DNA of 64,000 bases from positions 43,496 to 107,495 of the forward strand of contig DEFL01000019.1 in assembly GCA_002350845.1 (NCBI GenBank), written 5' to 3'. Made by a program: the position numbers and the translations under genes. Numbering within the stretch: the first letter of the stretch is position 1; each line of letters opens with the position of its first letter. This document shows, in pieces, positions 34,471-44,086 of this stretch. The notes below the pieces were generated by a model. It was not told the origin of the DNA. It worked only from the letters and a program-made list of their open reading frames with translations, and did no database searches. Source of the stretch: Christensenella sp. UBA2853. GTDB lineage: Bacteria > Bacillota > Clostridia > Christensenellales > Aristaeellaceae.

Positions 34471-36837
34471 TTGAAACACTTCAACACACATACCCCGGAA
34501 TCCCTCATCATTCCAACCGGCACACCCAGTGATTTCCAGCCGACGCCGGAGGAGGGCCTTTCTTCTGCTGAGGCGGCAGCCCGGGAAAAGGCCGGAAAGG
34601 GCAACCGCGCAAAAGACACGGCCTCCCGCTCCGTCCTGGACATTCTTGCATCCAATCTGTTTACATTCTTCAACTTTCTCAATATTGCCCTGGCCCTGTG
34701 CCTTGTCTCTGTCCACAGCTACCGCAATATGCTCTTTCTGGGCGTCGTGATCTCCAACACGGTCATCGGCACGGTGCAGGAGCTGCGTGCGAGACGGACC
34801 GTCCAGCGTCTGCAGCTGATGCAGCCCTCCGAGATCACCTGCATTCGGGACGGAAAGGAAGTCCTGCTCCGCCCTGAGTCTCTGGTGGAGGGCGACCGGG
34901 TGATTCTCCACCGCGGCGATCAGATCCCGGCTGACGGCATTGTCCTGTCCGGAAACGGCGCAGCCGATGAATCCATGCTGACCGGTGAATCCCATGACAT
35001 CGTCAAGCATGCCGGTGAATGGGTGCTCTCAGGCACCTTTGTCACCCAGGGACAGCTCACCATCCAGCTGGTTCAGGTCGGCAACAACAGCTACGCTGCC
35101 CGTCTGACCGAAATCGCCCGGAAGATTCACCGCCCGAAGTCGGCCCTGATGACCGATCTCACCCGCCTGACGCACGTGCTGAGCATGATTCTGGTCCCTA
35201 TGGGGATTCTTCTGTTCTGCCGTCAGTACTTCATGCAGGGCCGCCCGCTGGATACGGCCGTTCCGCAGGCTGTAGCAGCCATGGTCGGCATGATTCCTGA
35301 GGGCCTGATTCTTCTCACCAGCGTGGCCCTGGCCGTGGGCGTGGTCCGTCTCGGGCGCAAAGGTGCACTGGTGCAGGAACTGTACGGGATTGAAACACTG
35401 TCCCGCGCCGACATCCTCTGTCTGGATAAAACCGGCACGCTGACGACCGGACGCATGTCACTGGACCGCATGGTTCCCGTGGACGGCACGGAAAAAGAGC
35501 TGAAAGAGGCCCTGGCCCGCATGCTCGCTGCCTTCCCTGAAGACGATACGCCGACCATGACCGCGATCCGCTCCTCCCTCACCCCGTCCATGCTCCGGCC
35601 CGACGGCGTCCTCCCGTTCTCCTCTGAGCGCAAGTGCTCCGCCGCCTGTTTTGGCGGAAACGTCCTGATCCTCGGTGCACCGTCCTTTGTGCTCAGAGAC
35701 CAGTACACTGGCACCATCCGCGAGACATGCGAAACCTTCGCATCCGAAGGCTGCCGCGTCATTCTTCTCGCAGAAGGCAGCGGATGGACAGACGGTGTCC
35801 TTCCCCCGGTCCGCCGCGTTCTGGGCCTTGTGCTTCTTCTGGATGAAATCCGGCCCGAGGCCTCTTCCACCCTCGCCTATTTCCATGAGCAGGGGGTTGA
35901 GGTCAAGATCATCTCGGGCGATGATCCCAGAACCGTCAAGGCAACAGCTGCCCAGGTCGGTCTGGACGGCGAATGGGTTGATACCAGCACACTGTCAGAT
36001 GAGGATCTTCCCGAAGCCGCCCTTCGCTGCACCATTTTCGGCCGTGTGACGCCCGAGCGCAAGCGTCAGCTGGTCAAAGCCATGCAGGCGCAGGGGCATC
36101 ATGTGGCGATGACCGGCGACGGCGTGAACGATATTCCGGCCATGAAGGCCGCCGACTGCTCCATTGCCATGGCCAGCGGCGCAGATGCCGCCAGAAAGGC
36201 GGCCCAGCTGACCCTGGTCAATTCCGACTTCTCCGTTCTTCCGGATGTGGTCGGGGAAGGCCGCAGAGTGGTCAACAACATCACCCGCTCCGCTTCCCTG
36301 TTCCTGATCAAAACACTCTACTCCTTCGCCCTGACACTGCTGCTCATTTTCCTTCCGGCCGTATATCCCTTCCAGCCCATTCAGCTGACGGTCGTCTCGA
36401 CCTTTACCATCGGCATTCCCGCCTTCTTCCTTTCACTGGAAGCCAATCATGACCGGATTCGTGGGAATTTCCTGATGACCATTCTCAAGAAAGCTGCACC
36501 GGGTGCCCTCTGCGTGACCCTGTGCGCGGTTTTTTCCATGATCATGGAAAACTTCGGGTGGTCCGCTGAAATGGGCAGCACACTGTCCACGCTTTCCGCT
36601 GCCGGTGTGGGTCTGCTCTCCCTGCTCTATGTATCCTGGCCGCTGAATCTCTACCGCGGGGTTCTGATTGCCGTCATGGCAGGGTGCCTGACCTGTGCCT
36701 TTGTCTTTTTCGGCCATGTGTTTTTCCTGGTCCGTCTTTCGACTGTCCAGTATCTGATTCTGGCAGGTCTTCTGCTCCTCTCGGCGGTCATCATCGGGAT
36801 CCAGCATCGCTGGGTTGCTGCCCACGACAAAGACTGA
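34471..36837 (+). CDS. Cation-transporting P-type ATPase
   Basis: A 788-residue P-type ATPase. The actuator motif is TGES (residues 171-174), the helix-4 motif PEGL (276-279), the phosphorylated D319 in DKTGTLT, and the hinge TGDGVNDIPAMK near residue 548. No N-terminal heavy-metal domain is present, and PEGL excludes a CPx heavy-metal pump. The set best resembles the CtpE-like group linked to calcium transport. It starts with TTG at 34471, with GGAGG ten bases before it. Sharing a transcript with a mannanase-like gene is unexpected and may be only positional. Confidence 0.9.
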   Translation: MKHFNTHTPESLIIPTGTPSDFQPTPEEGLSSAEAAAREKAGKGNRAKDTASRSVLDILASNLFTFFNFLNIALALCLVSVHSYRNMLFLGVVISNTVIGTVQELRARRTVQRLQLMQPSEITCIRDGKEVLLRPESLVEGDRVILHRGDQIPADGIVLSGNGAADESMLTGESHDIVKHAGEWVLSGTFVTQGQLTIQLVQVGNNSYAARLTEIARKIHRPKSALMTDLTRLTHVLSMILVPMGILLFCRQYFMQGRPLDTAVPQAVAAMVGMIPEGLILLTSVALAVGVVRLGRKGALVQELYGIETLSRADILCLDKTGTLTTGRMSLDRMVPVDGTEKELKEALARMLAAFPEDDTPTMTAIRSSLTPSMLRPDGVLPFSSERKCSAACFGGNVLILGAPSFVLRDQYTGTIRETCETFASEGCRVILLAEGSGWTDGVLPPVRRVLGLVLLLDEIRPEASSTLAYFHEQGVEVKIISGDDPRTVKATAAQVGLDGEWVDTSTLSDEDLPEAALRCTIFGRVTPERKRQLVKAMQAQGHHVAMTGDGVNDIPAMKAADCSIAMASGADAARKAAQLTLVNSDFSVLPDVVGEGRRVVNNITRSASLFLIKTLYSFALTLLLIFLPAVYPFQPIQLTVVSTFTIGIPAFFLSLEANHDRIRGNFLMTILKKAAPGALCVTLCAVFSMIMENFGWSAEMGSTLSTLSAAGVGLLSLLYVSWPLNLYRGVLIAVMAGCLTCAFVFFGHVFFLVRLSTVQYLILAGLLLLSAVIIGIQHRWVAAHDKD

Positions 36838-36999
36838 CCTCTCGCATTCCGCCGGATTTCCGGACGGAATGCCATCCTCTGCGTTTCCTGCCGCCCCGGG
36901 CCGCTCCACTGCCCGATGGGCGGTGTTTTTGTTTTCAGTGAAAAACGCAGTCATTCCGTCAGCCGGAACGTTCAAATCACAAAAAAAGAAATTTATGTG

Positions 37000-37028
37000 T
37001 TGACACGCAATTTCATCCGTGATAGGAT
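37000..37028 (+). promoter_or_regulatory. Sigma-A promoter for the second glycan ABC operon
   Basis: TTGACA, 17-base spacer, TAGGAT; transcription should begin near 37035, inside operator 1. Confidence 0.82.
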
Positions 37029-37038
37029 ATGTCCAGAA

Positions 37039-37052
37039 TTAAAACGTTTCAA
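37039..37052 (+). promoter_or_regulatory. LacI-type operator 1
   Basis: TTAAAACGTTTCAA, a CG-centred palindrome with one mismatched pair, placed at about +10. It fits operators of LacI-family repressors. Confidence 0.72.
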
Positions 37053-37071
37053 TTTTATAGAGTGTTTTTTT

Positions 37072-37085
37072 ATAAAACGTTTTAT
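37072..37085 (+). promoter_or_regulatory. LacI-type operator 2
   Basis: ATAAAACGTTTTAT, a perfect 14-base palindrome, 33 bases (about three helical turns) centre to centre from operator 1 and just before the ribosome site. Confidence 0.78.
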
Positions 37086-37098
37086 CGGAGGGATATCC

Positions 37099-38592
37099 AT
37101 GAGTGTTGCCGTCATGCGGCAGAACAATCCCATCGGCAGACGGTCTGTCACGGAACACAGAAATATCTATCTTGCGGCGGGTGCGGCCATCCTGCTATTG
37201 CTTCTGATGATTCCGGTCATTCCCTGGATTCATCTGACAAATCCGGATGCGCTGTTTGATGTGATGAAGCTGAAGGCCTCTGCGATCAAAAAGCTGCAGG
37301 CGAGTTATCCTGTCTTTACGTTTCTCGCTTTTGTGCAGGACAGCAAACAGGGCATTCTCGGCCTGTGGTCCTTCATCCTGCTCCTCATTGCCGCAGCGAC
37401 TGCCGTCTTTCATGCCTGGGGCATCATTCTGTTCTTTTCCAGGAAAAAAATCGCGGCGAAAAAGAGCCTTCTTGGCATGTACAGCCGCTTTCAGTGCGGC
37501 ATGCTTTTTTCCTTCCTGCTTGCAGCCGGCACACTCGGACTGATCTTCTTCGCCAACCATCACTACGGGATGCAGGGGTTTCATGCCGGTTTTCCCGTCT
37601 ATGTCACCCTTGCGCTCAGCGCAGCCGGCTATCTGAGCAGTAAGGCAATGGAAAGAAAAGAACGAATCCTGTGGCATGAACACGGCTTCATTGAGGAAGT
37701 CCGCCGCAACTGGATTCTCTTCCTCTTCCTGGTTCCGTGTTTCGTCTTTTTTATGATCAACAATTACCTCCCCATGGTGGGCATCTATTTTGCTTTTACC
37801 CAGTTCAATTTCAGGGACTCGCTTTTCGCCAGCCCCTATGTGGGATTCAAGAATTTTGAATTCCTGCTGCACTCAGAAATCCTGCATCTGACCACCAACA
37901 CCATTCTGTACAATCTGGTCTTCATTGTGGCAGGCAACATTCTTCAGATTTTCTTCGCCGTCCTGATCAGCCAGGTCGCCAACAAATATCTGAAGAAAGT
38001 CTCCCAGACCATGATTTTCATGCCTTACTTTGTCTCCTATGTCATTCTCCGCGTGCTGGTGTTCAACATGTTCGAATACGATGTCGGCCTGATCAATCAC
38101 TTCCTGACATCCATTGGACGGCCGAAACTGGATTTTTACAATACGCCTTCCTACTGGCCCTGGATCATCACCCTGTTCTATCTGTGGAAAAACATCGGGT
38201 ACGGCATGGTCGTTTATCTGGCAACCATTACCGGCATTTCTTCCGAATACTATGAAGCTGCAGAAATCGACGGGGCCAATATTTATCAGCAGATCCGCTA
38301 TATCACAGTCCCTCTGCTCAAGCCCACGTTCATCATTCTTCTGCTGTACGCCCTCGGCGGCATTATGAAAGGACAGTTTGAACTGTTCTACCAGCTGGTT
38401 GGCAACAACGGCACCCTCTTCTCCACCACCGATATTTTTGACACCTATGTCTACCGCATCACGACCACTCAGCCCCTTTCCATGGGCCTTGGCACGGCCG
38501 CAGGTCTTTTCCAGTCCCTGTTCGGGTTCATTGTGATTATGCTCACCAATTTCTTCATCAAGCGCAAGAACCCCGAATATGCGCTGTTCTGA
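37099..38592 (+). CDS. Glycan ABC transporter permease (LplB family) with extra N-terminal membrane domain
   Basis: A 497-residue permease. The C-terminal 295 residues are a standard LplB-type permease starting near EEVRRNWILFLFLVPCFVFF, with the EAA loop EAAEIDGANIYQQIRYITVP near 390. The first 190 residues are an addition with about four hydrophobic segments (roughly 25-45, 85-115, 135-155, 165-185), making the protein much longer than the usual 300. The ATG at 37099 follows GGAGGGA; the frame is open upstream to 36916 but that would include the promoter. It leads an operon with a second permease and a binding protein, controlled by two LacI-type operators. Confidence 0.9.
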   Translation: MSVAVMRQNNPIGRRSVTEHRNIYLAAGAAILLLLLMIPVIPWIHLTNPDALFDVMKLKASAIKKLQASYPVFTFLAFVQDSKQGILGLWSFILLLIAAATAVFHAWGIILFFSRKKIAAKKSLLGMYSRFQCGMLFSFLLAAGTLGLIFFANHHYGMQGFHAGFPVYVTLALSAAGYLSSKAMERKERILWHEHGFIEEVRRNWILFLFLVPCFVFFMINNYLPMVGIYFAFTQFNFRDSLFASPYVGFKNFEFLLHSEILHLTTNTILYNLVFIVAGNILQIFFAVLISQVANKYLKKVSQTMIFMPYFVSYVILRVLVFNMFEYDVGLINHFLTSIGRPKLDFYNTPSYWPWIITLFYLWKNIGYGMVVYLATITGISSEYYEAAEIDGANIYQQIRYITVPLLKPTFIILLLYALGGIMKGQFELFYQLVGNNGTLFSTTDIFDTYVYRITTTQPLSMGLGTAAGLFQSLFGFIVIMLTNFFIKRKNPEYALF

Positions 38593-38607
38593 GAGGAGAT
38601 GAGCTGT

Positions 38608-39495
38608 ATGAAGATCAAAGACCGGTCCCAGGCCGGATTCAGTGTCATCAAGGGTGTGCTGCTGACCATTCTGTCTGTGCTGTGTGTGCTCCCGTTCGTT
38701 GTGATCGTTTCCGGCTCCTTCACAAGCAACCAGGAAATCATCCGCAACGGTTTCAGCCTGCTTCCCAGAGACTTTACCGTCGAAGCATACAAAACGATTT
38801 TCCGAACCCCAGAGGATATCCTTCAGGCATACAAAATGAACGCGTATTATACCGGGATCGGTACTGCGCTCGGCCTGATCATTATCACCCTGACGGCCTA
38901 CGTCATTTCCCGAAAGGAGTTCAAGTACCGCAATACGGTCTCCTTTCTCATCTATTTCACCACCATCTTCGGCGGTGGCATGATTCCCTGGTATCTCATG
39001 TATGCCAACGTGCTCAATCTGCGCGGCACAACACTCGCCATCTGGTTTCCTGCCCTGATCACGCCTTTTCTTGTGATCCTGATGCGCACCTTTATTGTCG
39101 GCGCCGTACCGGACGCCGTGGTGGAATCGGCAAAGATTGACGGCGCGAATCACTGGCGGATCTTCTGGCAGATTGTCCTGCCCGTGCTCGGTCCCGGTCT
39201 GGCCACGGTTGGCCTGTTCCAGGCGCTGGGATACTGGAATGACTGGTATCGGTCTTCCATGTTTTCCACCAGTTCCAGGACCTGGTCTCTCCAGTTCTAT
39301 CTCTACGATCTGGTCAATTCCACTCAGGCCATGCGTCAGATGGCGCAGTACGCCAATGTCAACACGGCAGATCTTCCTACCCAGTCGGTGAAGCTCGCCA
39401 TGTCGGTCGTGGCCACCGGCCCGATCCTGATTCTGTATCCCTTTGTGCAGCGCTACTTTGTCAGCGGCATTACGGTCGGCGCTGTCAAAGGATAA
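38608..39495 (+). CDS. Glycan ABC transporter permease, YtcP/LplC family
   Basis: A 295-residue permease with six hydrophobic segments. The EAA-type loop is ESAKIDGANHWRIFWQIVLP near residue 174, and the end QRYFVSGITVGAVKG is the family ending. AGGAG lies nine bases before the ATG at 38608; an ATG at 38599 is too close to it. It pairs with the extended permease 15 bases upstream to form the membrane channel. Confidence 0.92.
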   Translation: MKIKDRSQAGFSVIKGVLLTILSVLCVLPFVVIVSGSFTSNQEIIRNGFSLLPRDFTVEAYKTIFRTPEDILQAYKMNAYYTGIGTALGLIIITLTAYVISRKEFKYRNTVSFLIYFTTIFGGGMIPWYLMYANVLNLRGTTLAIWFPALITPFLVILMRTFIVGAVPDAVVESAKIDGANHWRIFWQIVLPVLGPGLATVGLFQALGYWNDWYRSSMFSTSSRTWSLQFYLYDLVNSTQAMRQMAQYANVNTADLPTQSVKLAMSVVATGPILILYPFVQRYFVSGITVGAVKG

Positions 39496-39562
39496 AAACA
39501 GTCTGAAGACGGCGGAGACAGCCGTCTCAATATACAGACATATCTATAAGGAGGATGTCAAC

Positions 39563-41083
39563 ATGAAAAAACTGCTGAGCATCGTGCTCGCCCTGGTCCT
39601 GTGCCTGTCCATGCTTTCTGCTGCCAGTGCAGCGGATGACATGACCGAAGAAGCCAATCTGGTCTTCTATGTCATGGGTGATGCACCCAAGGATGAAGTG
39701 GCCGTCGAGGATGCCATCAATGCCATCCTGAAGGAAAAGTTCAATACCACGATCGATTTCCAGTTTTCCACCTGGACCGACTTCAACCTCAAATACAACA
39801 ACACCCTGATCTCAGCCGGGGCCGACCTGATCTATGTCGCCAACTGGGAAAACTACGGTCTGAATGCCACCAGCGGCGCGTTCCTCGAAATGGATGATCT
39901 GCTGGACACCTACGGTGCAGAGCTGAAGGAACTGTGCGGAGAAAACATGCTGAACATGTGCCGCGTCAACGGCGAACTGTACTGCATTCCCAACCTGTGG
40001 CCTGAGTATGTGTGCCTGGGTATCAAGTACCGCGAAGACCTGCGTGCAAAGTATGATCTGCCCTATCCCACTACGCTGGAAAACATCGAAGCCTACCTGA
40101 AGGGCATCAAGGAAGCCGATCCGGCTCAGGGCCTGCTGCGCCCCACCAACACGGAGTCCGCTTCCAGCCTGATCATCGGCTTTGATACCGCCTATCTGCT
40201 GGCTGACAAATATCCCTGGGTCGCTCCGTTCGGCATGCCCTATGGTCTGACCGCCAATTATGACACGCCTGCCGATGTGTACGACTACTGGTTCTCCGAT
40301 GACTTTGTGGAAGACTGCAAAATGTTCAAGTCCTGGGCTGATCAGGGCTTCTGGTCCAAGAGCGCACTGAGCGACACCAACGACAACGAAGCCTATGACA
40401 ACGGCCTGGCCGTGGCTGAAATCGCTGGTATGAACCCCAACAAGCAGATCACTTCTGCCAACAATTTTGCCAAGGAACATCCCGAGTGGGAGAGCGCTTA
40501 CCTGACCTATGGCGAAACCACGGGCGTCATCTATCCCGGACATGCCACCCAGAACGGCACTGCCATCCTTCGCACCTCCAAGTACCCTGAGCGCTGCATG
40601 ATGGTTCTCAACTATATCATGACCGACGAAACCATGAACCGTCTGGTGCAGTGCGGTATCGAGGGCAAACATTATGAACTCGATGAAAACGGCTTCTACG
40701 TCAATCTGGACGACTCCTTCCCCTACGAAGGATTCAACACCTGGAACCTGCGTGTGAACGATTTCAAACTCAAGCAGGCAACCGACGTCACTCTGCAGGC
40801 TATGTTTGACAAATATGCCGAACTGGGCAACAAGACCAAGTGGCCCAATGTCAACATCTGGGACGGCTTCACTGAAGACTATACGGATTACACCGCAGAG
40901 CGTGCCGCTGTCGGAAATGTGATGCGTCAGTATCTGGCTCCTCTGCAGGCCGGTCTTGTCAGCGATGTTGACGCTGCCGTCGCCGAATTCCGCACCAAAG
41001 TCACCGATGCCGGTCTGGAGGCCTGCCGTGAAGGTTTCCAGGAGCAGTGGGCTGACTACTGTGCAGAATACAATTATCAATAA
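39563..41083 (+). CDS. Extracellular solute-binding protein of the second glycan ABC transporter
   Basis: A 506-residue secreted binding protein with a signal peptide (KKLLSIVLALVLCLSMLSAASA) and no proper lipobox, like the binding protein of the first transporter. The mature part begins ADDMTEEANLVFYVMG and resembles LplA/YtcQ-type proteins. AAGGAGG precedes the ATG. Codon use again suggests high expression. It shares only general family likeness with the first binding protein, so the two systems likely take different glycans. Confidence 0.9.
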   Translation: MKKLLSIVLALVLCLSMLSAASAADDMTEEANLVFYVMGDAPKDEVAVEDAINAILKEKFNTTIDFQFSTWTDFNLKYNNTLISAGADLIYVANWENYGLNATSGAFLEMDDLLDTYGAELKELCGENMLNMCRVNGELYCIPNLWPEYVCLGIKYREDLRAKYDLPYPTTLENIEAYLKGIKEADPAQGLLRPTNTESASSLIIGFDTAYLLADKYPWVAPFGMPYGLTANYDTPADVYDYWFSDDFVEDCKMFKSWADQGFWSKSALSDTNDNEAYDNGLAVAEIAGMNPNKQITSANNFAKEHPEWESAYLTYGETTGVIYPGHATQNGTAILRTSKYPERCMMVLNYIMTDETMNRLVQCGIEGKHYELDENGFYVNLDDSFPYEGFNTWNLRVNDFKLKQATDVTLQAMFDKYAELGNKTKWPNVNIWDGFTEDYTDYTAERAAVGNVMRQYLAPLQAGLVSDVDAAVAEFRTKVTDAGLEACREGFQEQWADYCAEYNYQ

Positions 41084-41104
41084 TCCCATCGGGATGGCTT
41101 TCAG

Positions 41105-41128
41105 GGCCGGAGGGCAATCCCTCCGGCC
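41105..41128 (+). terminator. Hairpin after the second binding-protein gene
   Basis: GGCCGGAGGG-caat-CCCTCCGGCC, a ten-base stem followed by TCTTATTTC, a moderate terminator that may let some transcription pass to the GH5-like and lacI genes. Confidence 0.75.
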
Positions 41129-41209
41129 TCTTATTTCAACTTGCGCTTTTGATGTAATTATGATACTTTTATCCCCTGCAGGACATTTTCATTTCGGAAG
41201 GTGGAGTCC

Positions 41210-42838
41210 ATGAAAAAGGCAATCGAACGCTGCCGGGTGTCCGGATTCCTGCATGCTTCCGGGAGAGAGCTGCACAATGACCGGGAAGAACCGGTCCTGC
41301 TCCTGGGCTGGGGGCTGGGCAACTGGCTGCTGTGTGAAGGCTATATGTGGGGCTTCGATCAGTCCCCCATGTTTGACCGTCCTCAGCGCATTGAACATAC
41401 GCTCCGAACCCTGACCGGCGATAAATATGCAGAACGTTTCTGGAAGTCCTTTCGCAGTCATTACATCACCGACGAAGATCTCGCTCTGATGGCGGAGATG
41501 GGCTGCAATTCCCTGCGCATTCCCATCTCCTCCCGGCTTTTCCTGGAGGATGGCCCCCGGCTGAAGTTCAAAAAGGAAGGCTTTCATCTTCTGGACCGCA
41601 TGCTGGACGGCTGCGAGAAATACGGACTGTATGCCTTTATTGATCTGCATGCCGCCCCGGGTGGACAGACCGGTGCCAATATTGATGATTCCATGGATGA
41701 CCTGTGCCGTCTGTTCATTGACGAAGCACAGTTCGAGCGCGGGCTGGCCCTGTGGGAAGAAATCGCCCGCCGCTATCACGACCGGTGGATTGTGGGCGGC
41801 TATGATCTGCTCAATGAACCGATCCGTCCCGTTCGTTTCCAGGGGGATCCTGATCTGGACGGCTATGAGCCGAGACTGCGCGCTTTTTATGAGCAGGCCA
41901 TCGAGCGTATACGCAGATACGACCAAAAGCATCTGATCGCCCTTGAGGGCATTCACTGGGCGACCGATACAGGCATCTTTGACCATGTGTACGATGACAA
42001 TATGGTCATTCATTTTCACCGTTACGGATGCCCTCCGGATATCAGCTCCCTTCGCGAGTACCTGGAAGTTTCCGAACGCCTGAATCTCCCGCTCTGGCTG
42101 GGTGAAACCGGTGAAAACACCATGGCCTGGTTTTCCGCCATGATCCCTCTGGCCTTCCGGTACGGCATCAGCGTCACGATGTGGCCATGGAAAAAAAACA
42201 GCTGTGACAATTCTCCCTGCTCCTATCCGGAGCCGGCCCACTGGCACCTTCTCAGGAACTACCTCAGCGGCGGTGCCCAGCCGTCCTACGAGCAGGCCCA
42301 GCAGCTGTTCAATGAACTGCTGCAGAACATCCGCGTCGAAAACTGCCGCATCAATACAGGCATTCAGGCCCAGCTGCTGCGCATTCCCGGATGTGAGATT
42401 CAGGGAACGGATTTCGATGACTTCCCGGGAACAGAAGCCGGCTGCCATCCGGAAACACCGCACGCGGACAGCTGTTATCGCTTCGGAACCGGCATGGACA
42501 TTATCCAGGAGACCGTCTCTCCTGATAAATCCTTTCCGTTCGACGGCCCCTGGCGGACGGCCCTGCTGCAGCTGCACGAAAACGAATGGGCCCAGTATTC
42601 AGTCTACGACGTCTCAAGCAGCTGTCATCTGGAAATCGAATGTCTCTCAAACGCTCCGTCCAGGCTGGAAATCACCCAGGACCATCAATCCCTCGGCATG
42701 TTTGATCTGAGCGGGTACAGCGGCATTCAGCTGCTCTCCGGCATGAATCTGTACACCGCATCCCGGTGCACGCTGCGTCTGACCGTCCGTTCCGGCAGCG
42801 TCTGTATTCGGCGTCTGCTGATTCGTCCTGCCGGATAA
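41210..42838 (+). CDS. GH5-like glycoside hydrolase (cellulase family) with C-terminal beta domain
   Basis: A 542-residue cytoplasmic (no signal peptide) glycosidase. The barrel has RIPISSRLF, DLHAAPGGQ, the acid/base in YDLLNEP (E203) and the nucleophile in LWLGETGE (E299), with MWPWKK after it. Residues about 430-540 look like a beta-sandwich of the carbohydrate-binding (CBM6-like) type, with SYRFGTGMDI and WAQYSVYDV strands. GH5 covers beta-mannanases, glucanases and glucosidases, so the substrate is open. GGAAGGTGGAG precedes the ATG at 41210. It sits between the transporter and the lacI regulator. Confidence 0.85.
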   Translation: MKKAIERCRVSGFLHASGRELHNDREEPVLLLGWGLGNWLLCEGYMWGFDQSPMFDRPQRIEHTLRTLTGDKYAERFWKSFRSHYITDEDLALMAEMGCNSLRIPISSRLFLEDGPRLKFKKEGFHLLDRMLDGCEKYGLYAFIDLHAAPGGQTGANIDDSMDDLCRLFIDEAQFERGLALWEEIARRYHDRWIVGGYDLLNEPIRPVRFQGDPDLDGYEPRLRAFYEQAIERIRRYDQKHLIALEGIHWATDTGIFDHVYDDNMVIHFHRYGCPPDISSLREYLEVSERLNLPLWLGETGENTMAWFSAMIPLAFRYGISVTMWPWKKNSCDNSPCSYPEPAHWHLLRNYLSGGAQPSYEQAQQLFNELLQNIRVENCRINTGIQAQLLRIPGCEIQGTDFDDFPGTEAGCHPETPHADSCYRFGTGMDIIQETVSPDKSFPFDGPWRTALLQLHENEWAQYSVYDVSSSCHLEIECLSNAPSRLEITQDHQSLGMFDLSGYSGIQLLSGMNLYTASRCTLRLTVRSGSVCIRRLLIRPAG

Positions 42839-42863
42839 ACTGATCAGAAAGAAGGAAACCGCC

Positions 42864-43865
42864 TTGAAAAAAGCCACCATCAGGGACGTGGCGCGGGAAG
42901 CCGGCGTTTCCATGGCAACGGCCTCCAATGCGCTGAATAATCCTGAGATCGTCAAGCCGCATACCCGTGAGGCCGTACTGGAAGCAGCTCGGCGGCTTTC
43001 CTATGTGCCCAATGCCAACGGCAAGCGGCTCCGGGCCAAGCAGAGCAAGGCTATGGGACTGTTTGTCAACTCCATGGCCGGTGAGTTCTATGGCGTGCTT
43101 GCGGATACCATGAATCAGGTGTGCCGTGCCCATGGATATGAACTGGACATCTGCATTGTTTCCGATATCCAGTCCATTTGGGCCCGGCTTCAGGATCATT
43201 CCATGGATGGTGCTGTCATCTACTGGGACGCAGTGGATCAGAAGTCAGCTGCCGACATGATGACCACGGACTTTCCGCTCGTGTTTCTGTCCCTCAATGA
43301 GCATGGCCCGCATGCCTCCAGCATCCTCTTTGAGAGCAGAAAGCACGGGGAAATGGCGGCTGAATATCTGTATGGTCTTGGCAAGCGGACCTTCATGCAT
43401 ATCTTCGGTCTTCCGGGCAACTACGACTCTGAAATGCGCTGCGAGGGGTTCCTCGAAGCGCTCGCAGCCCACGGCGTGGATCGGAACAGTGTCTGCATGC
43501 TCGAAGGCCGTTTTGAGCGGTCGACTGCATACCGGGAAATGCGGAAGTATCTGCTGGAGGGGAATCCCCTTCCGGATGCGATTTTCGCTTCCAATGACCT
43601 GAGTACCATCGGCTGCATCGCAGCACTCAGTGAAATGGGGTACCGTGTTCCGGAAGACGTGAGCATCATGGGCTGCGATGATATCAGCCTGTGCGAATAT
43701 ATCACGCCGGGGCTGACCACCATCCGTACGCATTTCCAGGAGATCGGCACACTCGCTGCACAGGAGGTCTTCCGGCTCATTCAGGGTGAACCCGGACGCC
43801 TGATCTGTCAGGATGGCGTCCTTGTGGTGCGCAGATCCTGCGCGCCTTCCGGAAGTCCTTCATAA
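42864..43865 (+). CDS. LacI family transcriptional regulator
   Basis: A 333-residue repressor. The N-terminal helix-turn-helix reads TIRDVAREAGVSMATASNAL with the hinge RRLSYVPNANGKRLR, followed by a sugar-binding periplasmic-type domain to the end. It starts with TTG at 42864 behind GAAGGAAA. It is the likely reader of the paired CG-centred palindromes at 37039-37085, and sugar released from the imported glycan should relieve repression. It is the last gene before a strong terminator. Confidence 0.93.
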   Translation: MKKATIRDVAREAGVSMATASNALNNPEIVKPHTREAVLEAARRLSYVPNANGKRLRAKQSKAMGLFVNSMAGEFYGVLADTMNQVCRAHGYELDICIVSDIQSIWARLQDHSMDGAVIYWDAVDQKSAADMMTTDFPLVFLSLNEHGPHASSILFESRKHGEMAAEYLYGLGKRTFMHIFGLPGNYDSEMRCEGFLEALAAHGVDRNSVCMLEGRFERSTAYREMRKYLLEGNPLPDAIFASNDLSTIGCIAALSEMGYRVPEDVSIMGCDDISLCEYITPGLTTIRTHFQEIGTLAAQEVFRLIQGEPGRLICQDGVLVVRRSCAPSGSPS

Positions 43866-43914
43866 CCACAGCACATCACGGTACTTCCGTGCCGCCTGCA
43901 AACCCAATATTTGT

Positions 43915-43946
43915 GCATGCTCATCTGCATATGGGCATGCTTTTTT
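43915..43946 (+). terminator. Terminator after the lacI gene
   Basis: GCATGCTCAT...ATGGGCATGC, a ten-base stem with one G-T pair and six-base loop, followed by TTTTTT. Confidence 0.9.
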
Positions 43947-44086
43947 CGTTGCGCTGCTCTCCCAGCCGGCGTTCTGCCTCCGTTTGTAAATTGATCCCGG
44001 AATACTTTTCAAACGCTGTTAAACAAGGTAAAATATACTATCCCCAGCCTGTGACCCCCACGACACCGATCAAAGGAGTTTTCGCC

